Shown here piece by piece: positions 13,282-26,076 of a stretch of 50,000 bases of DNA; positions within the stretch are counted from its first letter, which is position 1; each line of letters begins with the position of its first letter. Under the pieces are notes generated by a model. It was not told where the DNA came from, did not search any database, and saw only the letters and a program-made list of their open reading frames with translations. Position numbers and translations under genes: made by a program. The DNA is from Cristatella mucedo (Eukaryota > Bryozoa > Phylactolaemata > Cristatellidae): positions 1,187,501 to 1,237,500 of the forward strand of contig WPIO01000085.1 in NCBI GenBank assembly GCA_009760855.2. Reading direction: 5' to 3'.

Positions 13282-15980
13282 CTAGAGAGCTAGTTAAAAA
13301 TTTTACATGCCACAATGGGAGACAGCTCCTAATCTTGGACAGAGATCGGATGTGATGGCTAGCTGTAGAGGCAGTCTCCTGAATGAAGCTTTTGAAATTG
13401 AGGCAGCTGTCGAACACGACACCTAGATTACGAGCACGTGTGATGGTCGCACGATAGCATCACTAATTAGAACGGCAAAGCCTTTTCATCCAGCCACATG
13501 TCCTATGAGCAGCAGTTCGGTTTTATCGTCATTTAATTTCAGGAAGTTTTCCTACATCCAGGATCGAATATCGGCAAGGCAAGCATTCAGTTTCTCAGTT
13601 GCTGCAGCAGATTCCGACTGTTTAAATGACTAACACGACTGAGTATCGTCAGCATAGAAGTGATATCCTATTCCATGGGCCTTAATCACTTTTCCCAGAG
13701 GTTGTGTGTAAATGGAGAACAGCAAGGAACCAAGTACAGATCCTTGAGGGACTCCACAGGTGACCCTTCTCGTGTCTGAGACCTGACCCCCACACGACAC
13801 GGATTGAACACGGTTGGACAAGTATGATTTAAACCACGCCAGTGCTTTATCTGCCAGACCGATCGTTGTTCTCAATCGTTCAAGTAGAACATCGTGATCT
13901 ATGGTGTCGAAGGCAGCACACAGATCTAGCAGAGCTAGGGCAGTGACATTCCCGTTTTCGTTGCAGCATAGAATGTCATTGTTAACACGGAGGAGAGAAG
14001 TTTCAGTAGAGTCCTGCCTCTTGAACCCAGATTACAATGTTTCTGACATTCCATTATTTTCAATATGTTTAACCAGCTGCGTAGCAACAATTTTTTTAAG
14101 AATCTTTGATAAGAACGAAAGAAGGGAAACTGGGCGATAGTTTGCTAGGACCTCTGTGTCTAATCCAGGCGTTTTAAGAATAGGTCAAACGATTGCCGAT
14201 TTAAAGGACTTAGGGACGAACCCTCATCCAAAAGAAGCATTAAAAATCTTGGTTATGGCAGGGCTAAGTTGGTCTGCTAGTGAAGACCACAGAGATGAGG
14301 GTATGGGGTCTTCAGGAGACGAGCTCTTTTTGCTAGACCTTATTAAGGCAGCCATATCGCTTGCAGAAACGTCAGAGAACCTTTTAAGGAAGGTCACAGG
14401 TTGAGCAACGGCGATTGCTTTGGTCGGAGGGGGCTTAATGGAGGCACAAATGCGCACAATTTTTTTGGTAAAGAAGGTTGAAAACATTTTGGCTGAGCTC
14501 TTAATATCTGGGGAGTCAGACCTCACAGCATTGGCCAGTAAATGGTTTACTTTCTTAAAAATCTGTTCAGTGTCCGACTGGCAGGAATTCAGCTTTCTAA
14601 TGAGAAAAAAACCCTGGTTTTTTAAGCTTTCGGGTGTAAACTCAAAGGAAGTCTTTGAAATTGACTAGATCCGCATCAGATCCCAATTTCTTGAAACGAC
14701 GTTCCAGCCTGCGCTTAACCCGGCGCAACTTAAGGAGTTTTTTGCAAATTTAAAGGAATCTCGACGACTTTGAACACGGATAGAGCAAACGGGAGCATGC
14801 TTGTCAAGAACACTACTGAGTTTCATGTGCATCGCATCAGTGAGGGTATCGAGGCTGCTGGTCGAGTCTGAATGCTGATCATGAAGACCAGCATCACCAA
14901 CAGATTTCAAAAGCTTGTCCATGTCAATGCTTTGTAAGTTACGTCGTTTGGCAAATTCGACATTTCCCTGTACGTACGAGGGAGCAGGAACAGTAAACGA
15001 GACCGAACAATGATCTGAGAGGGTCAGTGGGCACACCACAAGGTCACTGGGGAGGACATCCTTAGTGATCACGAGATCTACAATGTGGCCACCGACGTGG
15101 GTGCTATGATTAACGTGTTGGGCCAAACGAAAATTCTCCAGACAGTGAAGAAACGAGCGGACCTGGCTGTGGCTAGGGTTGCCAACGTAAATATTGAAGT
15201 CTCCTACAATCAGTAACGGCCTGTCACACACAAATATTTTAGCGAGGAACTCTGAAAACTCCTCTACAAACAAGTTTAGACAGCCAGAAGGAGGCCGGTA
15301 TACCACAACAGTGAGAGGCATTGTCTTTGATGAAGATCTGATAGCAACCGATTCAAACGATGACCCGTGCTAGAAACTGCACATTTTATAGCCAAACGAT
15401 TCGTGAACAACAATTGCAACCCCGCCACCAACCTTGTCAGAACGCATGGACTGATAGAATGAGAACCCGGGTGGAGTGGTCTCGGAAATAAAGCTACTGG
15501 AACAAGGCGTCATCGAGGTTTCGGTAAGCAGAAATGCCTCTAGCTTCTCATGGACTACCTGCTCGCGGATAAGTAATCCCTTGGTTTTTAGCGAGCGGAC
15601 ATTTAGCAGGCGGAATTTAAGAGGCTGTCCAACAACTGGACGACGGCGATGAAGTGGGTTGTATTCACTACCGTTTGCGTCCAGTGGAATACCCGAAGGT
15701 AATACGGAGAAATCAAGTAAGGGTCAACACCACGCTAGGAGTCGCCCGAGGCCACCCTTTAGCACGGGGAGGAACAATCTAGCTGGCAATCGAACGGGAG
15801 AGCGTTTATTCCGGAACATCGTGGCAACGATGCTGAAACGCTGCCGGTAGCCGCATTCTTTTCGGCGATATCTTTACTCGCGCGCCCCCTGGAAGAAACG
15901 TCCGGGTCGATCAATGGATACAGAGCAAAGTTACTACGCTGACAACCTACGAGGTCAAGGCCGCGGCTTGGCTTGTCCAT
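13281..15980 (-). mobile_element. LINE family 1, endonuclease and reverse transcriptase, dead copy
   Basis: Read on the minus strand, an AP-like endonuclease has LNVRSLKTK (about 15620), LLIVGDFNIYVGNP (about 15200) and SDHCSVSF (about 15000). The reverse transcriptase has NYRPVSLLSFLSKI (about 14130), FDTIDHDVLLERL (about 13890), GVPQGSVLGSLLFSIY (about 13750), YADDTQ (about 13640) and [11 protein letters not shown] (about 13540). The order and motifs fit CR1/L2-like non-LTR retrotransposons. The frame is broken by an in-frame TAG at 15372-15370 in the endonuclease, a frameshift after it, and stops after YADDTQ. The 5' ORF region extends to about 15980. Confidence 0.85.
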
Positions 15981-15984
15981 TTAT

Positions 15985-16330
15985 TTATATAATTCATTTG
16001 AATAGCGCCCCAAGAGAACTTAATCTCTATTTAGGCGCTTCACATATGCCGCAGGGCTCGAGCCCACGACCTCAGCCAGACCTTGGCAGGGCGAGAACCT
16101 TAAAATATATAATAAGTAAATCCTATCTGATTAGACAGCCTCTTTTTGTATAGCGACAGAAGAGCCTTTACGGCAATTACCATCGGTTGCAGTGGCGATA
16201 AAGAATCGCCCATCGCAGGAATCGAACCCACGACCTCGGAAGCCGAGGTCGTAAAAGCCACCACCTTACCTAGTGTGCCATCACGGCTCACAAACCTTAA
16301 CCGCTGGACCAAACCAGCTCGGCGTACCTA
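15985..16330 (-). mobile_element. SINE type 1 interrupted by a SINE type 2
   Basis: The outer element matches the SINE at 5671-5817: tail stem-loop at 16003-16040, B-box region near 16055-16072, then cgagaacctt. It resumes after the insertion as ttaaccgctggacc. The DNA-level duplicate at 30.7 kb lacks this whole insertion. Confidence 0.65.
16104..16292 (-). mobile_element. SINE type 2 with 8-bp target-site duplication
   Basis: The A box gtgatggcacactagg (16284-16269) and B box gggttcgattcc (16229-16218) are near-perfect. The element is flanked by AACCTTAA at 16096-16103 and 16293-16300, the expected target-site duplication of retroposition. Its 3' part forms ggcgattctttatcgcc and agccgtaaaggct hairpin cores. 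Confidence 0.75.
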
Positions 16331-16424
16331 GCTGAACTGCTGCATCAGCTGTTTCAGCCTCCTCGCACCCTCAGGTCCTGTGTGGACAAGAAGTTGGCTG
16401 CTTTATTCCTCCGCTTAAAAGCTG

Positions 16425-18060
16425 TTGGCGACAGAAGCTTCTGCCCTGGACTGCCAAGCTCGATTCGACGATTCTAAAGCAACGACAACTACCCTCCTGC
16501 TACCCACAGATAGCACATCCTTTCCAGCAATCCTGAGCTGCTACTTCCATGCTGCTACTCACTACCTCAACTGCACTCCTGGCTATGCTTCCCAATGTTT
16601 TTTGTTTCGTGAGATGAAGTGCGTTAGCTACGGAATTCTTACCGAAAGCCCTTTAGGCTGTCAGTTTGCTATACAAAACTCTCCTGCCCAGCAGCCACAT
16701 TTACTGGCCAATGCTGAGGGGTCTGACTCCCCAGATATTAATGGCTCAGCCAAAAAGTATTCAGTGTTCTTTAGTGACACACTTATACACATTCGTACTT
16801 CCATAAAGCCACGTCGGAGTAAAGCAATTATGGAATCACAACTTGTGAGCTTCCTTAAAAGGTTTTCCAAAGGTTGTTGCATGCAATCAGGCTACATTAA
16901 TAAGGTCTAGTAAAAAGAGCTCGTCTCATGAAGTCCCTATACCATCATCTCTGTGGTCTTCACTCTCAGGTCAGCTTAGCCCTGCCATAACCGAGAGTTG
17001 TAATGGTTCTTTGGAAAAATAAGTCGTACCGAAGTCCTTCGAATCGTCAATTGTTAGACAGGTATTTCAAAAGCCTGGATTAGATACAGATTCCTTGAAA
17101 CTACCTACATATCTATATATCTATAACTATCACCCAGTTTTCCTCGTTCTTTTTTCGCAAAGATTCTTGAAAATGTTGTCGCTAAGCACTTGGTTGCACA
17201 TTTGTAAAGAATGAAATGCCAGAAAAATTTCAATCCAGGTTCAAGAGGCAGAACACCAATTAAACTGCTCTCCTCCACGTTAACGATAACATTCTATGTG
17301 GCAAAGATAACGGTAATTTCACTGCTCGAGCTTTGCTAGATTCATCAGTTGCCTTTGACACCATTGATCACGATGTCCTATTTGAATGATTGAGAACCCC
17401 GATTGGTCTGCCAGACGTGCCTCTGGCCTGGTTTAAATCGTACTTGTCTGATTGTGTTCAATCTACGTTGCAATGTCACAGACACCAAACAGGTCATGCG
17501 GAGTCCCTCAAAGGCTCGTCCTAAGTCTCTTGGTGTTCTCCATTTATACTAAACCTCTGAGAAAAAAGAATAAGGCCTTTCAAACTGGCGCCCAGTTTTC
17601 CTTTTTCATTTTTCCCAAAGATTCTTGAAAATGTTGTTGCTAAGCAGTTGGTTGCACATTTGCATCGCATCCAAAATTCAGTCCTGGATGTTGCGAAACC
17701 TTTTGAAACTAAATGACGATAAAACCGAACCGCTGCTCATAAGACACTCTAGGCGTGTCGCTGGATGACTAGGCTACACTGTGTGCCCTTCCAAATGGTG
17801 ATGCTGTAGTGCAACCATCACCCCGTGCTCGAGTTTTAGGTTTCATTTTCGACAGCTGCCTAAATTTTAAGAGATACATTTAGAAATCTGCTCCTACATC
17901 TAGCCATTACGTCCCATCTTATCTAAGATTAGGAGCTGCCTTCCATGATGGCTTGCAAAAACAAAATGTAATAGCTCCTTAGTTCAGTCTCGGCATGATT
18001 GCTGTAATTTCCATTTTGGCTGGACTACCGAAAAAAATCATCTAGGCCACTGCAGCTGGC
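16425..18060 (+). mobile_element. LINE family 1, rearranged plus-strand copy
   Basis: The copy starts with the family 1 3' end (AILSCYFHAATHYLN) and is then fused to the endonuclease-RT linker (HLLANAEGSDSPDINGSAKK), followed by degraded RT: FDTIDHDVLFE near 17350, VPQRLVLSLLVFSIY near 17520 and KLNDDKTEPLLI near 17710, with many stops. The order shows a rearrangement (3' end before middle). It ends at about 18055, antisense to the 3' end of gene B. Near-identical copies lie at 30700-32370 and 48555-49290. Confidence 0.7.
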
Positions 18061-18171
18061 CACGACCATGGATGCAAGGCCGCCTCGCCGAGGTGCAATT
18101 CTTCGGCGCGGCACACGCTCGGCCGACGCGGCGGCAGCGGCAGCAGCGAGGCTTCTGGGCAGTTCGCTCAT

Positions 18172-18177
18172 TTTATT
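18172..18177 (-). terminator. Polyadenylation signal AATAAA, gene B
   Basis: AATAAA on the minus strand (gagaataaaatgag) lies about 610 nt past the gene B stop. The gene C flank has it at 32480-32475. The right-edge paralogue has attaga instead. Confidence 0.55.
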
Positions 18178-18268
18178 CTCGTTTCCTATTGGCGAGCGAA
18201 GCTTTGACTCGCACGCCACGCTGCGGCGGCAAAGCTGCGACTCGGTTGCCGGCGCTCGATTCGCGGAA

Positions 18269-18525
18269 GGCCGCCACCGCCGCCGCCGCCGCCGCCGCTG
18301 CCGCCGCTGCCGCCGCTGCCGCCGCTGCCGCCGCTGCCGCCGCTGCCGCCGCTGCCGCCGCTGCCGCTGCCGCCGCTGCTGCCGCCGCCGCTGCCGCCGC
18401 CGCCGCCGCTGCCGCCGCCGCCGCTGCCGCCGCTGCCGCCGCTGCCGCCGCTGCCGCCGCTGCCGCCGCTGCCGCCGCTGCCGCCGCTGCCGCCGCTGCC
18501 GCCGCTGCCGCCGCTGCTGCTGCGC
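18269..18525. repeat. 9-bp GC minisatellite (gccgccgct)n
   Basis: About 250 bp of a 9-nt unit with some pure GCC triplets. It lies inside the putative 3' UTR of gene B and is absent from the paralogous flanks at 32.5 and 49.5 kb. The long Ala, Arg/Cys or Gly/Ser frames over it are artefacts. Confidence 0.95.
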
Positions 18526-18788
18526 CTGTGCGTCACTTGAGCGCAGGACGCGAGAGCGACCGTCGTCTTCCTTTTCTTCCTTCCGGCCTTATGTCCGGTT
18601 ATTCTCCGGTTATTCTTCCGGCCTAATTTCCGGCCTTCATGTCGGCCGGCGTTTCACGCACGAGACCACGTGCTACGCCGAAAGTGCCGAGGCGGCTGCG
18701 GAAATGGATCCGACGCGCTGCCGCGGCTGCCGCTGCCCCGCCCACTCAAAGATTCGGCGCCGGAAGCGAGCGGCATTGCGTCTGTCGC

Positions 18789-19057
18789 TCAGGGCAGGAC
18801 GAAGAGCGGCGGCGCGGCGGCTCCTCCTCCACTCCGAGCCGTCGCCGCGATCCGGTTGCTATGCAGCGAGCAGTCGCGCGCGATCGGATCGAAGGTGAAG
18901 GCCACGCAAGCGTTGCGCTGCAGACAGGACAGGCCGCACTTGATGGCGCTCGGCTCGGTCGAGCGGCCGATGGGGGCGCCGAAAGCGAGCCCGGCCGACG
19001 GCAGTCCGACGGAAGTGGCGGCGGCGCTGAAGACGCCGCAGCTTCGGTGTTCGTATT
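18789..19057 (-). CDS. Gene B terminal exon: PAN-like module and stop
   Basis: The acceptor gcgtttctcttgcag enters in phase 1. The frame reads [20 protein letters not shown], then [40 protein letters not shown], a Gly/Ala/Pro linker and PPLFVLP-stop. The C-x3-C-x5-C-x-x-F-x-F..C-x-L core is PAN/apple-like. The L-P-TGA ending is conserved in the other two minus-strand copies. Confidence 0.8.
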
Positions 19058-22000
19058 CTGCAAGAGAAACGCAATTCGGCTTAATTGGAATGCGGCGCTC
19101 CGCCCGGCGCTCCGCCTCGTGCACAACGACTTCGACGCGCGTCTTTCTGGCGTCTTCCTCTTCCGCTTCCGCTGCTGGCCCGAGGGGGGCGCGAACCGAC
19201 CGGCAAGTAGATTGTAGCTGTTAGCTAGCGGGCCGCTCCCAATCGATTGTGGCGATAGTAGATAGGAGTAATGCCCAATGCTGCGGTTTGGCTAACGCTT
19301 GGCCACTGCGTGGGGACTTTTCAGACAGCGTTCTTTTCTCTGCCCGAGAGAAATTAGAGCGAGGTAGGACTGGGCTGGTAAGGCCACTCAATACACTCCA
19401 CAACCAGGACAAAGTTAATATTAATAATGAGACATGTGTATAGCACCCTCAGAGAACTGAATCTCCTTGCAAGTGCTTTAAACTTGCTGCAAAGAAGGCA
19501 CAGCATAACTGTTAGCGGAAGCATTCGCAATGACATCAAGCATAAATGTACAGGATCAACACGTAAAATACGATTGGTAGCAGCAGGCAAAAATTCAGCG
19601 AGCAGAAGCACACAAAGGACGAATTACAGTTAATAAATAAATCTTGCGATACACAAGTGCGTGATTGGCTTCTTTTCAAATATGAAGTTGTGCGTGACGT
19701 AAGTCGTGAGTGGGTTAGGAGAGCATGTGAACTAAAAAGGATTTGAGGCTCTTACGAGGTATAGCTTGAACGAGTTGAGCCAGAAATCTGGATGGTACGA
19801 TACTAGGCCTGGTATGGGTGTAGTTCTGATAGGAAGGCTGGAGCCAGAGAATGAAGAGACCTAAAAGTCACATTCAGTTTGCATTTAACGTTGACCGCGA
19901 GTTGGCTTTATTGGAATTCAATTTGAGAAAGTTTTCTGCCATCCAGTTGTGCATGGCAGCATTACATGCAGCAAGGATGTGTAGAAAATTCGAGCGGCTG
20001 TGCGTGTGCGCGCGAGCTGAGCGGTGCGGCTCGGCTCATGCACTCGCCTCGCGACTCACACGAGCGCGGTTTTCGTTGCGGTAGGGCGAAATTCGAGCGC
20101 GAGCAAAGGTAATTTACCGATCGTCGCGACAATTATTGAAAATCCCGAGTAGACGTAAGAGTAATCGGCGGTGAATACGACCGTCACTGGTTGCGAGAGC
20201 GTCAGATTGAAGGGCAGCATCGATCCCGAGTACCTACGAGTGCATCAGCAAGACGGCAACGCGGTGGCTTGTCCCGCACCTGGCATCAATCAGCTGCGGA
20301 GGCGGCGGCGGTAGCCGCCGTCGACGTTCCGAGTGCCGGTGCGTACACTTACGTGTACAACAGTGCACTGTCCTTGTATATGAACACACGATCGCGAGAC
20401 GTTTCGGTGTCGAACGCTTGGAATTGCAGTCGAATCGCTAATCGAGCATTGCATGCTTGCACCGTCCACGTACAGTTGGCATAGTTTGGGTAGTTGCCCG
20501 GGTAGTTTGGCGACTGGATGACTCCGGAGCCTTCGATAGCACCGCCGCACGCACTAGCTGCAAAGCGATTAAGCTTTTTGGGACGAGCGGCGGCGAGCGA
20601 GCGTTTTCGTTCTAACGTCCAAAGATTTCGGAAAAATACGCGGCGCCCGGATGTCCGCCCTGTCCACGGCCGCGGCGGCGGCGAACAGGGCGGATGCGGA
20701 AGCGGCGCACGCCGCCACCGAGCAACGCGCTTAGCGCCACGCCGTCGCTCGTGTCGTTTCGGTCTAACGCCCGAAGCTTTCGGCACGCCCGCCGTCTGCC
20801 GCCGGCTCTCCCGTCGGGACGGAAGAGCCGGCAGCGTCCGCGCCGCACGCCAAACTCCTCGACTGGAAAAATGCGCGGCACCCGGATATCCGGCCTGTCC
20901 ACGGCCGCGGCGGCGGCTGACAGGGCGGATGCGGAAGCGGCGCGCGCCGCCACCGAGCATTGCGCTTCGCGCCACGCCGACGCTCGTGTCGCACCGGCGA
21001 CGTCCTCTGCCGCGCCGCTCTCCGCTGGGCGCCGCCACCGCTGCCGCAAACGCGCACACTCAACCGCACACATCCGCTCGACGGCCTCGGCGGCAATGGC
21101 GACGCCGGTGCTGGCGGTTGGCGCGCCCGGTCTGCCACCGCCGCCGTCGGCAGGGTTCGCTCACTCGCGCCCTCGCCCTGCGTCACGCGTCACAATTTAT
21201 GCGAAGTGACAACGACAGGAAGGTTTGGCTTCGTCGGCTTTTATTTAAGGCTTGACTTGCAATTAGCGCCCAAACGCGTCGCAAAATAGTGAGTGCACAT
21301 ACCGCGCCTCGAGACACCGACCAGTGCGAGGGCTCGGCCCGGCGAACAGCTTGCCACCGCCGCGTCGCGCGACCGCGGTAGCAACAGGCTGTGAGAGTGT
21401 GGGTCACTATCGGGGCAGCAGCAGGTGGCATCTTCTGCGAGTCTTCGCTCTGCAGTTTAACAATTTGGAGTGCTATGCAACTTTAGCAAGCGTAAATTCG
21501 CACCGACAAGGCTCGCGTTCGTTGCTAAGAGCAATAATAATACTGCACTTGATAAAGCGTCCACAGAGAACTTAATCTCTTTCTAGGCGCTTTGCATTTG
21601 CTGCAAAGGGAAATGCAATTGATTGGTAAGTAAAATCATGCTTGAATAACAAACAAAAATAATAATTTAGTTAGGGGTGACATTTACAGGGTCAGCATGC
21701 AAATGTTGTTAGTGGCACCATGCACAGTTTCAGCACGCATAGGCACATAAAGGACGAATCATAGGGACCCACTAAATGCGCTCCTAAATAGGTGCGTTTT
21801 TAAGTTCCTTTTAAATGTGGTCAGGTCAGGGGATGTTCTGACGCAGGTCAGGAGGTAGTTCCAGGCTTTGGGAGCATACGAACTAAATGCACGGGCTCCC
21901 AAAGAATTAAAGGTTTGTACAAAATATTTGAAGACTGTTGTATTCCGATAAGCGGGTGGTACGATGCTTGGCCTGATGGGGGAGTATATCGGATAGATAA

Positions 22001-25000
22001 GCTGGAGCCATAGAATGAAGGGACCTAAAAGTGAGCGACAAAACCTTGAAGCAAATCCGTTGCTTGACTCGTAGCCAGTGCAGGTCGGCGAGAAGTGGAG
22101 TAATGTGGCAACTGCGGCGCACACGGCAGACAAGCCTAGCTGCAGAGTTTTGCACCAGCTGCAACCGCCTGATCGTATATGCTGGTAGGCCAGTAAGCAG
22201 TGAGTTGCAGAAGTCGAGACGAGATGTCACGAATGCATGGACCAACTTGGACGTGGTATCCTTATCTAAACAAGCCCGAATTTTAGCAATGTTATGAAGC
22301 TGAAAATAGGCAGATTTGACTGTGGAGCTAATATGGTCGTCTAACGAGAGGTCGCTTTGGAATATGACACCTAGATTTCGAGCTGATTCGACAGGAGATA
22401 TACTAGCAAAGCCAATTTTGAGAGACAGCCTTTCATATCTCTTAATCACACTGGGTTTGCCCATAACTACCAAGTTCGTTTTATCATCGTTTAGTTTTAG
22501 AAAATTTTCTGTCATCCATGTGCGGATGTCGTCATGGTAGAAATGATAGAATGATAGAATGGTAGAAGGGAGACTAGGCGGTAGTTGCCTAAGTTTTCTT
22601 GGTCTAGTGTCGCTTTCTTGAGAAGTGGCCTGACTACAGCTTGTTTGAAAGGTGCTGGAACATAACCTGAGGCTAATGACATATTAATGATGTTAGTTAT
22701 ACATGGCAGCAGCAGATCAATGCAACGTGGGAGCAGGATTGTGGGAATAGGGTCTAGAGGACTTATTTGATTATGTCCTATTTGATTGAGATACGAACTT
22801 TAGTACTAGATCACTATTCACCTGCTCAAATGCAGACATTGAGGTGCAGCCAGGAACCGAGGAACATCATTCTAGTGGGGATGTTGTCATCGCAGGGATG
22901 GATTCCCTGATCTTGTCTATCTTCTGCACAAATAATCGAGAGAAGCAATCGGCTAGATCATCACAAGGATCATCAGGTAAGGAGCTAATCTGGGTGCTGT
23001 TGAGGAGATGGTTTATTGTCGACATCAGCATTTTTGGATTGTGCATCTGTGATTAAACAATGTTTCTTTAGAAGCTAGACTTGGCCTTTGCTAGGTTTGA
23101 TTGGTACGACCTACACTAGTCTTCATATGCCTGTCGATGGACAGTTAGTCCGGATGTTTTGTATGCTTTTTCAAGCTTGCGCAAAGTAGACCTGGCTAGT
23201 TTAATGTCTGTGGTAAACCAAAGGCCGTCTGGGCGGTGGCGCACAGTGCGCTTTGTCGGAGGTGCAAACTCGTCGAGCGTGTCAGCTAGTGTTGTGTTGT
23301 AACTATCTACCAGTGATGATAGATTGTAGGGAGGACCGAGTAGCGGAGGTGAAGCAGATATTCTCGCACGGACAGCATCGATGTCAAGGGTCTTGAGGTT
23401 TCGCGATTCACAGGTTATTTTAGAGGACGATGTGGGCGAACACTGTAGATTGAATGAGATCTGCATGTGGTCAGATAAGCAGGATTTGGTAATAATTGGT
23501 GATGATAAATTGCAGTTGTATGAGAAAATCTGGTCGAGTGTGTGACCCTTGATGTGGGTAGGGCCATGCACGTGAGCCACAAGAGACAATGAGTCAGTCA
23601 ATGCACGAAACTCGGTGCTGAAAGCTTCACTAGCATGCTTTAGTGGGATATCCATTGTGCCCGCGGTGGATACCAACTATTATTATTTGCTTTATTTATT
23701 TTATTATATTTATTGTATTTATGGTATATATTGTATTTAGTGTATTTATTTTATTTATTTATTATATTTGCGGTATATATTGTATTTATGGTATATATTG
23801 TATTTAGTGTATTTATTTATTTATTTTATTTATTGTATTTATTTATTTATTTTATTTGCGCGGCGGTAATATTTCGCTTCGACGCACCGGCGCCTTCGTC
23901 GGGGGTCTGCGACGGCGACGGCCGAGCGGTTCGCAGCGCCCTGCTTCACAAGGCGCTGGCATCGCTTCCTGGATACCGCCACGATGCCGGAGGCGCCGGC
24001 TACGCTCTGAAGCTGCGGAACTCGAGAGGCTCGCTCGTGCCCGTCGTGGGCAGATCGCTGCCGAGCAACTCCGCGAAGAGCCCGCACACGCTGGAGCTAG
24101 TGCGCTCGGGCGGCGGTGCCACCGAAGCATCGTCGCAGGCGTCGTCGTCGCAGGCGCCGTATTTATTTATTTATTTTATTTATATTGTTTTGTATTTATT
24201 TTATTTATTTTTTTATGCTATTGTATTTATTTATTTTATTTATTTCACTTATTTTATTCATTTTATTTATTTTATTTATTTTATTTATTCTATTTATTTT
24301 ATTTATTTTATTTATTTATTTTATTTTATTTATTTTATTTATTTTATTTATTTTATTTATTTTATTTATTTTATTTATTTTATTTATTTTATTTATTTTA
24401 TTTATTTTATTTATTTTATTTATTTATTTATTTTTTATTTTTTATTTTATTTTATGATTTTTATTTTATAATTTTTTTTATTACTTTATTTATTTTATTT
24501 AACTTATTTTATTTATTTATTTTATTTATTTAAATTATTTTGTTTATTTTATCTATTTTATTTATTCATTTTATTTATTTTATCTATTTTATTTGTTTTA
24601 ATAATTTTATTATTTTCTTTTATTTTAAAAATTAAATTTTATAATTTTAAAAATTTATTTTATTTATTTGTTTAATTTAATATATTTTATTTTTTTGTTT
24701 TATTTTATTTTATTTTTATTTTATTTTATTAACTTTTATTTAATTATTTTATTATTTTTCATTGTAATAATTGTATTTATTGATTTTATTTTATTTATTT
24801 TATTTATTTTATATATTTTATTCATTTTAATTATTTTAATTATTTTTAATAATTTATTTATTTTATTCATTTAATTTTATTTCTTTATTTTCTTAATTTC
24901 TTTAATTTTCTTAATTTACATTTTTTTTAATTTTTTTTTTATTTTCTTTATTTCCTTTAATTTCTTTATTTTCTTAATTTTCTTAATTTTCTTTATTTTA

Positions 25001-25996
25001 TGTAATTGATGTGTTTTATGGGTTTTATGTATTTTATGTATTGAATGTATTTTATGTATTTATGTATTATATGTATTTTATGTATTTTATGTATTATATG
25101 TATTTTCTTTATTTTCTTTATTTTCTTTATTTTCTTTATTTCCCTTATTTTTTTTTCTTTTTTCTTTTTTTTTCTTTATTTTCTTTATTATCTTTATTTT
25201 CCTAATTTTCTTTATTTTCTTTATTTTATTTATTTTCTTTTTTTTCTTTATTTTCTTTATTTTCCGAATTTTCTTTATTTTCTTCATTTTCTACAGTTTC
25301 TTCATTTTCTTCATTTTCTTCATTTTCTTCATTTTCTTCATTTTCTTTTATTTCTTTATTTTCTTCATTTTCTTTATTTTCTTTATTTTCTTTATTTTCT
25401 TTATTTTCTTTATTTTCTTTATTTTCTTCATTTTCTTCATTTTCTTCATTTTCTTCATTTTCTTCATTTTATTCATTTTATTTATTTTATTTATTTTAAT
25501 TATTTTATTTATTTTATTTATTTTATTTATTTTATTTATTTTATTTATTTTATTTATTTTATTTATTTTATTTATTTTATTTATTTTATTTATTTTATTT
25601 ATTTTATTTATTTTATTTATTTTGTTTGTTTTATTTGTTTTATTTGTTTTATTTATTTCATTAAATTTTAAGGCACTTGCAAGGAAACGCCCAAACGCGT
25701 CGCCAAGCAGTAAGGGCGAATGCCACTCCCGGCGCGACCGCGACCGCCCATGTGGCCGTGACCGAGCCAGTGGTGCCAGAGTGAGAGTCACTATCGGGGC
25801 AGCAGCGGGTGGCATCTTCTGCGAGTCTTCGCTCTGCAGTTTGAGGATTTTGAATCATGTGGTGGGCGATCCATTATCGCCCCTGCAAGCGGTGGTGATA
25901 GCCGTGAAGGCTCCTCTGTCGCTAAACAAAAAGAAGCCGTTAACTTAGCTAGTATTATAAATATATATATGTCGAGACACTCGTAAGCCAAGGTAC

Positions 25997-26076
<80 letters not shown>

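Larger units (their letters stand above)
18060..18788 (-). other. Gene B 3' UTR and flank
   Basis: This is homologous to the flank of PAN copies at 32370-32751 and 49290-49719. On the minus strand it carries the gene B 3' UTR from the stop to the polyadenylation signal and is expanded by a minisatellite at 18269-18525. Conserved minus-strand stretches (CESKLRSPIGNENK) appear in frame in two copies but lie beyond the PAN stop codon. Confidence 0.5.

Noticed and set aside
12085-16292. Box A/B pairs as functional tRNA genes
   Set aside because: They lack a foldable cloverleaf acceptor stem and are repeated with common 3' tails and a target-site duplication, so they are SINEs.
18068-18898. 276-codon Cys/Arg frame, poly-Ala frame and Gly/Ser frame around 18.3-18.6 kb
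   Set aside because: They arise from the 9-bp GC minisatellite and from the strand opposite to the gene B PAN exon.
20349-21059. 236-codon minus frame including the gene B CUB
   Set aside because: Only the last 205 nt (20353-20557) behave as an exon, with acceptor, donor and fixed length. The Arg/Pro-rich upstream part is the GC-rich tandem duplication in the intron.
24161-25671. Phe/Ile/Tyr-rich frames of 200+ codons suggesting membrane proteins
   Set aside because: The 9-nt TTTTATTTA/TTTTCTTTA unit gives a three-residue repeat in every frame. This is simple sequence, not a transmembrane protein.
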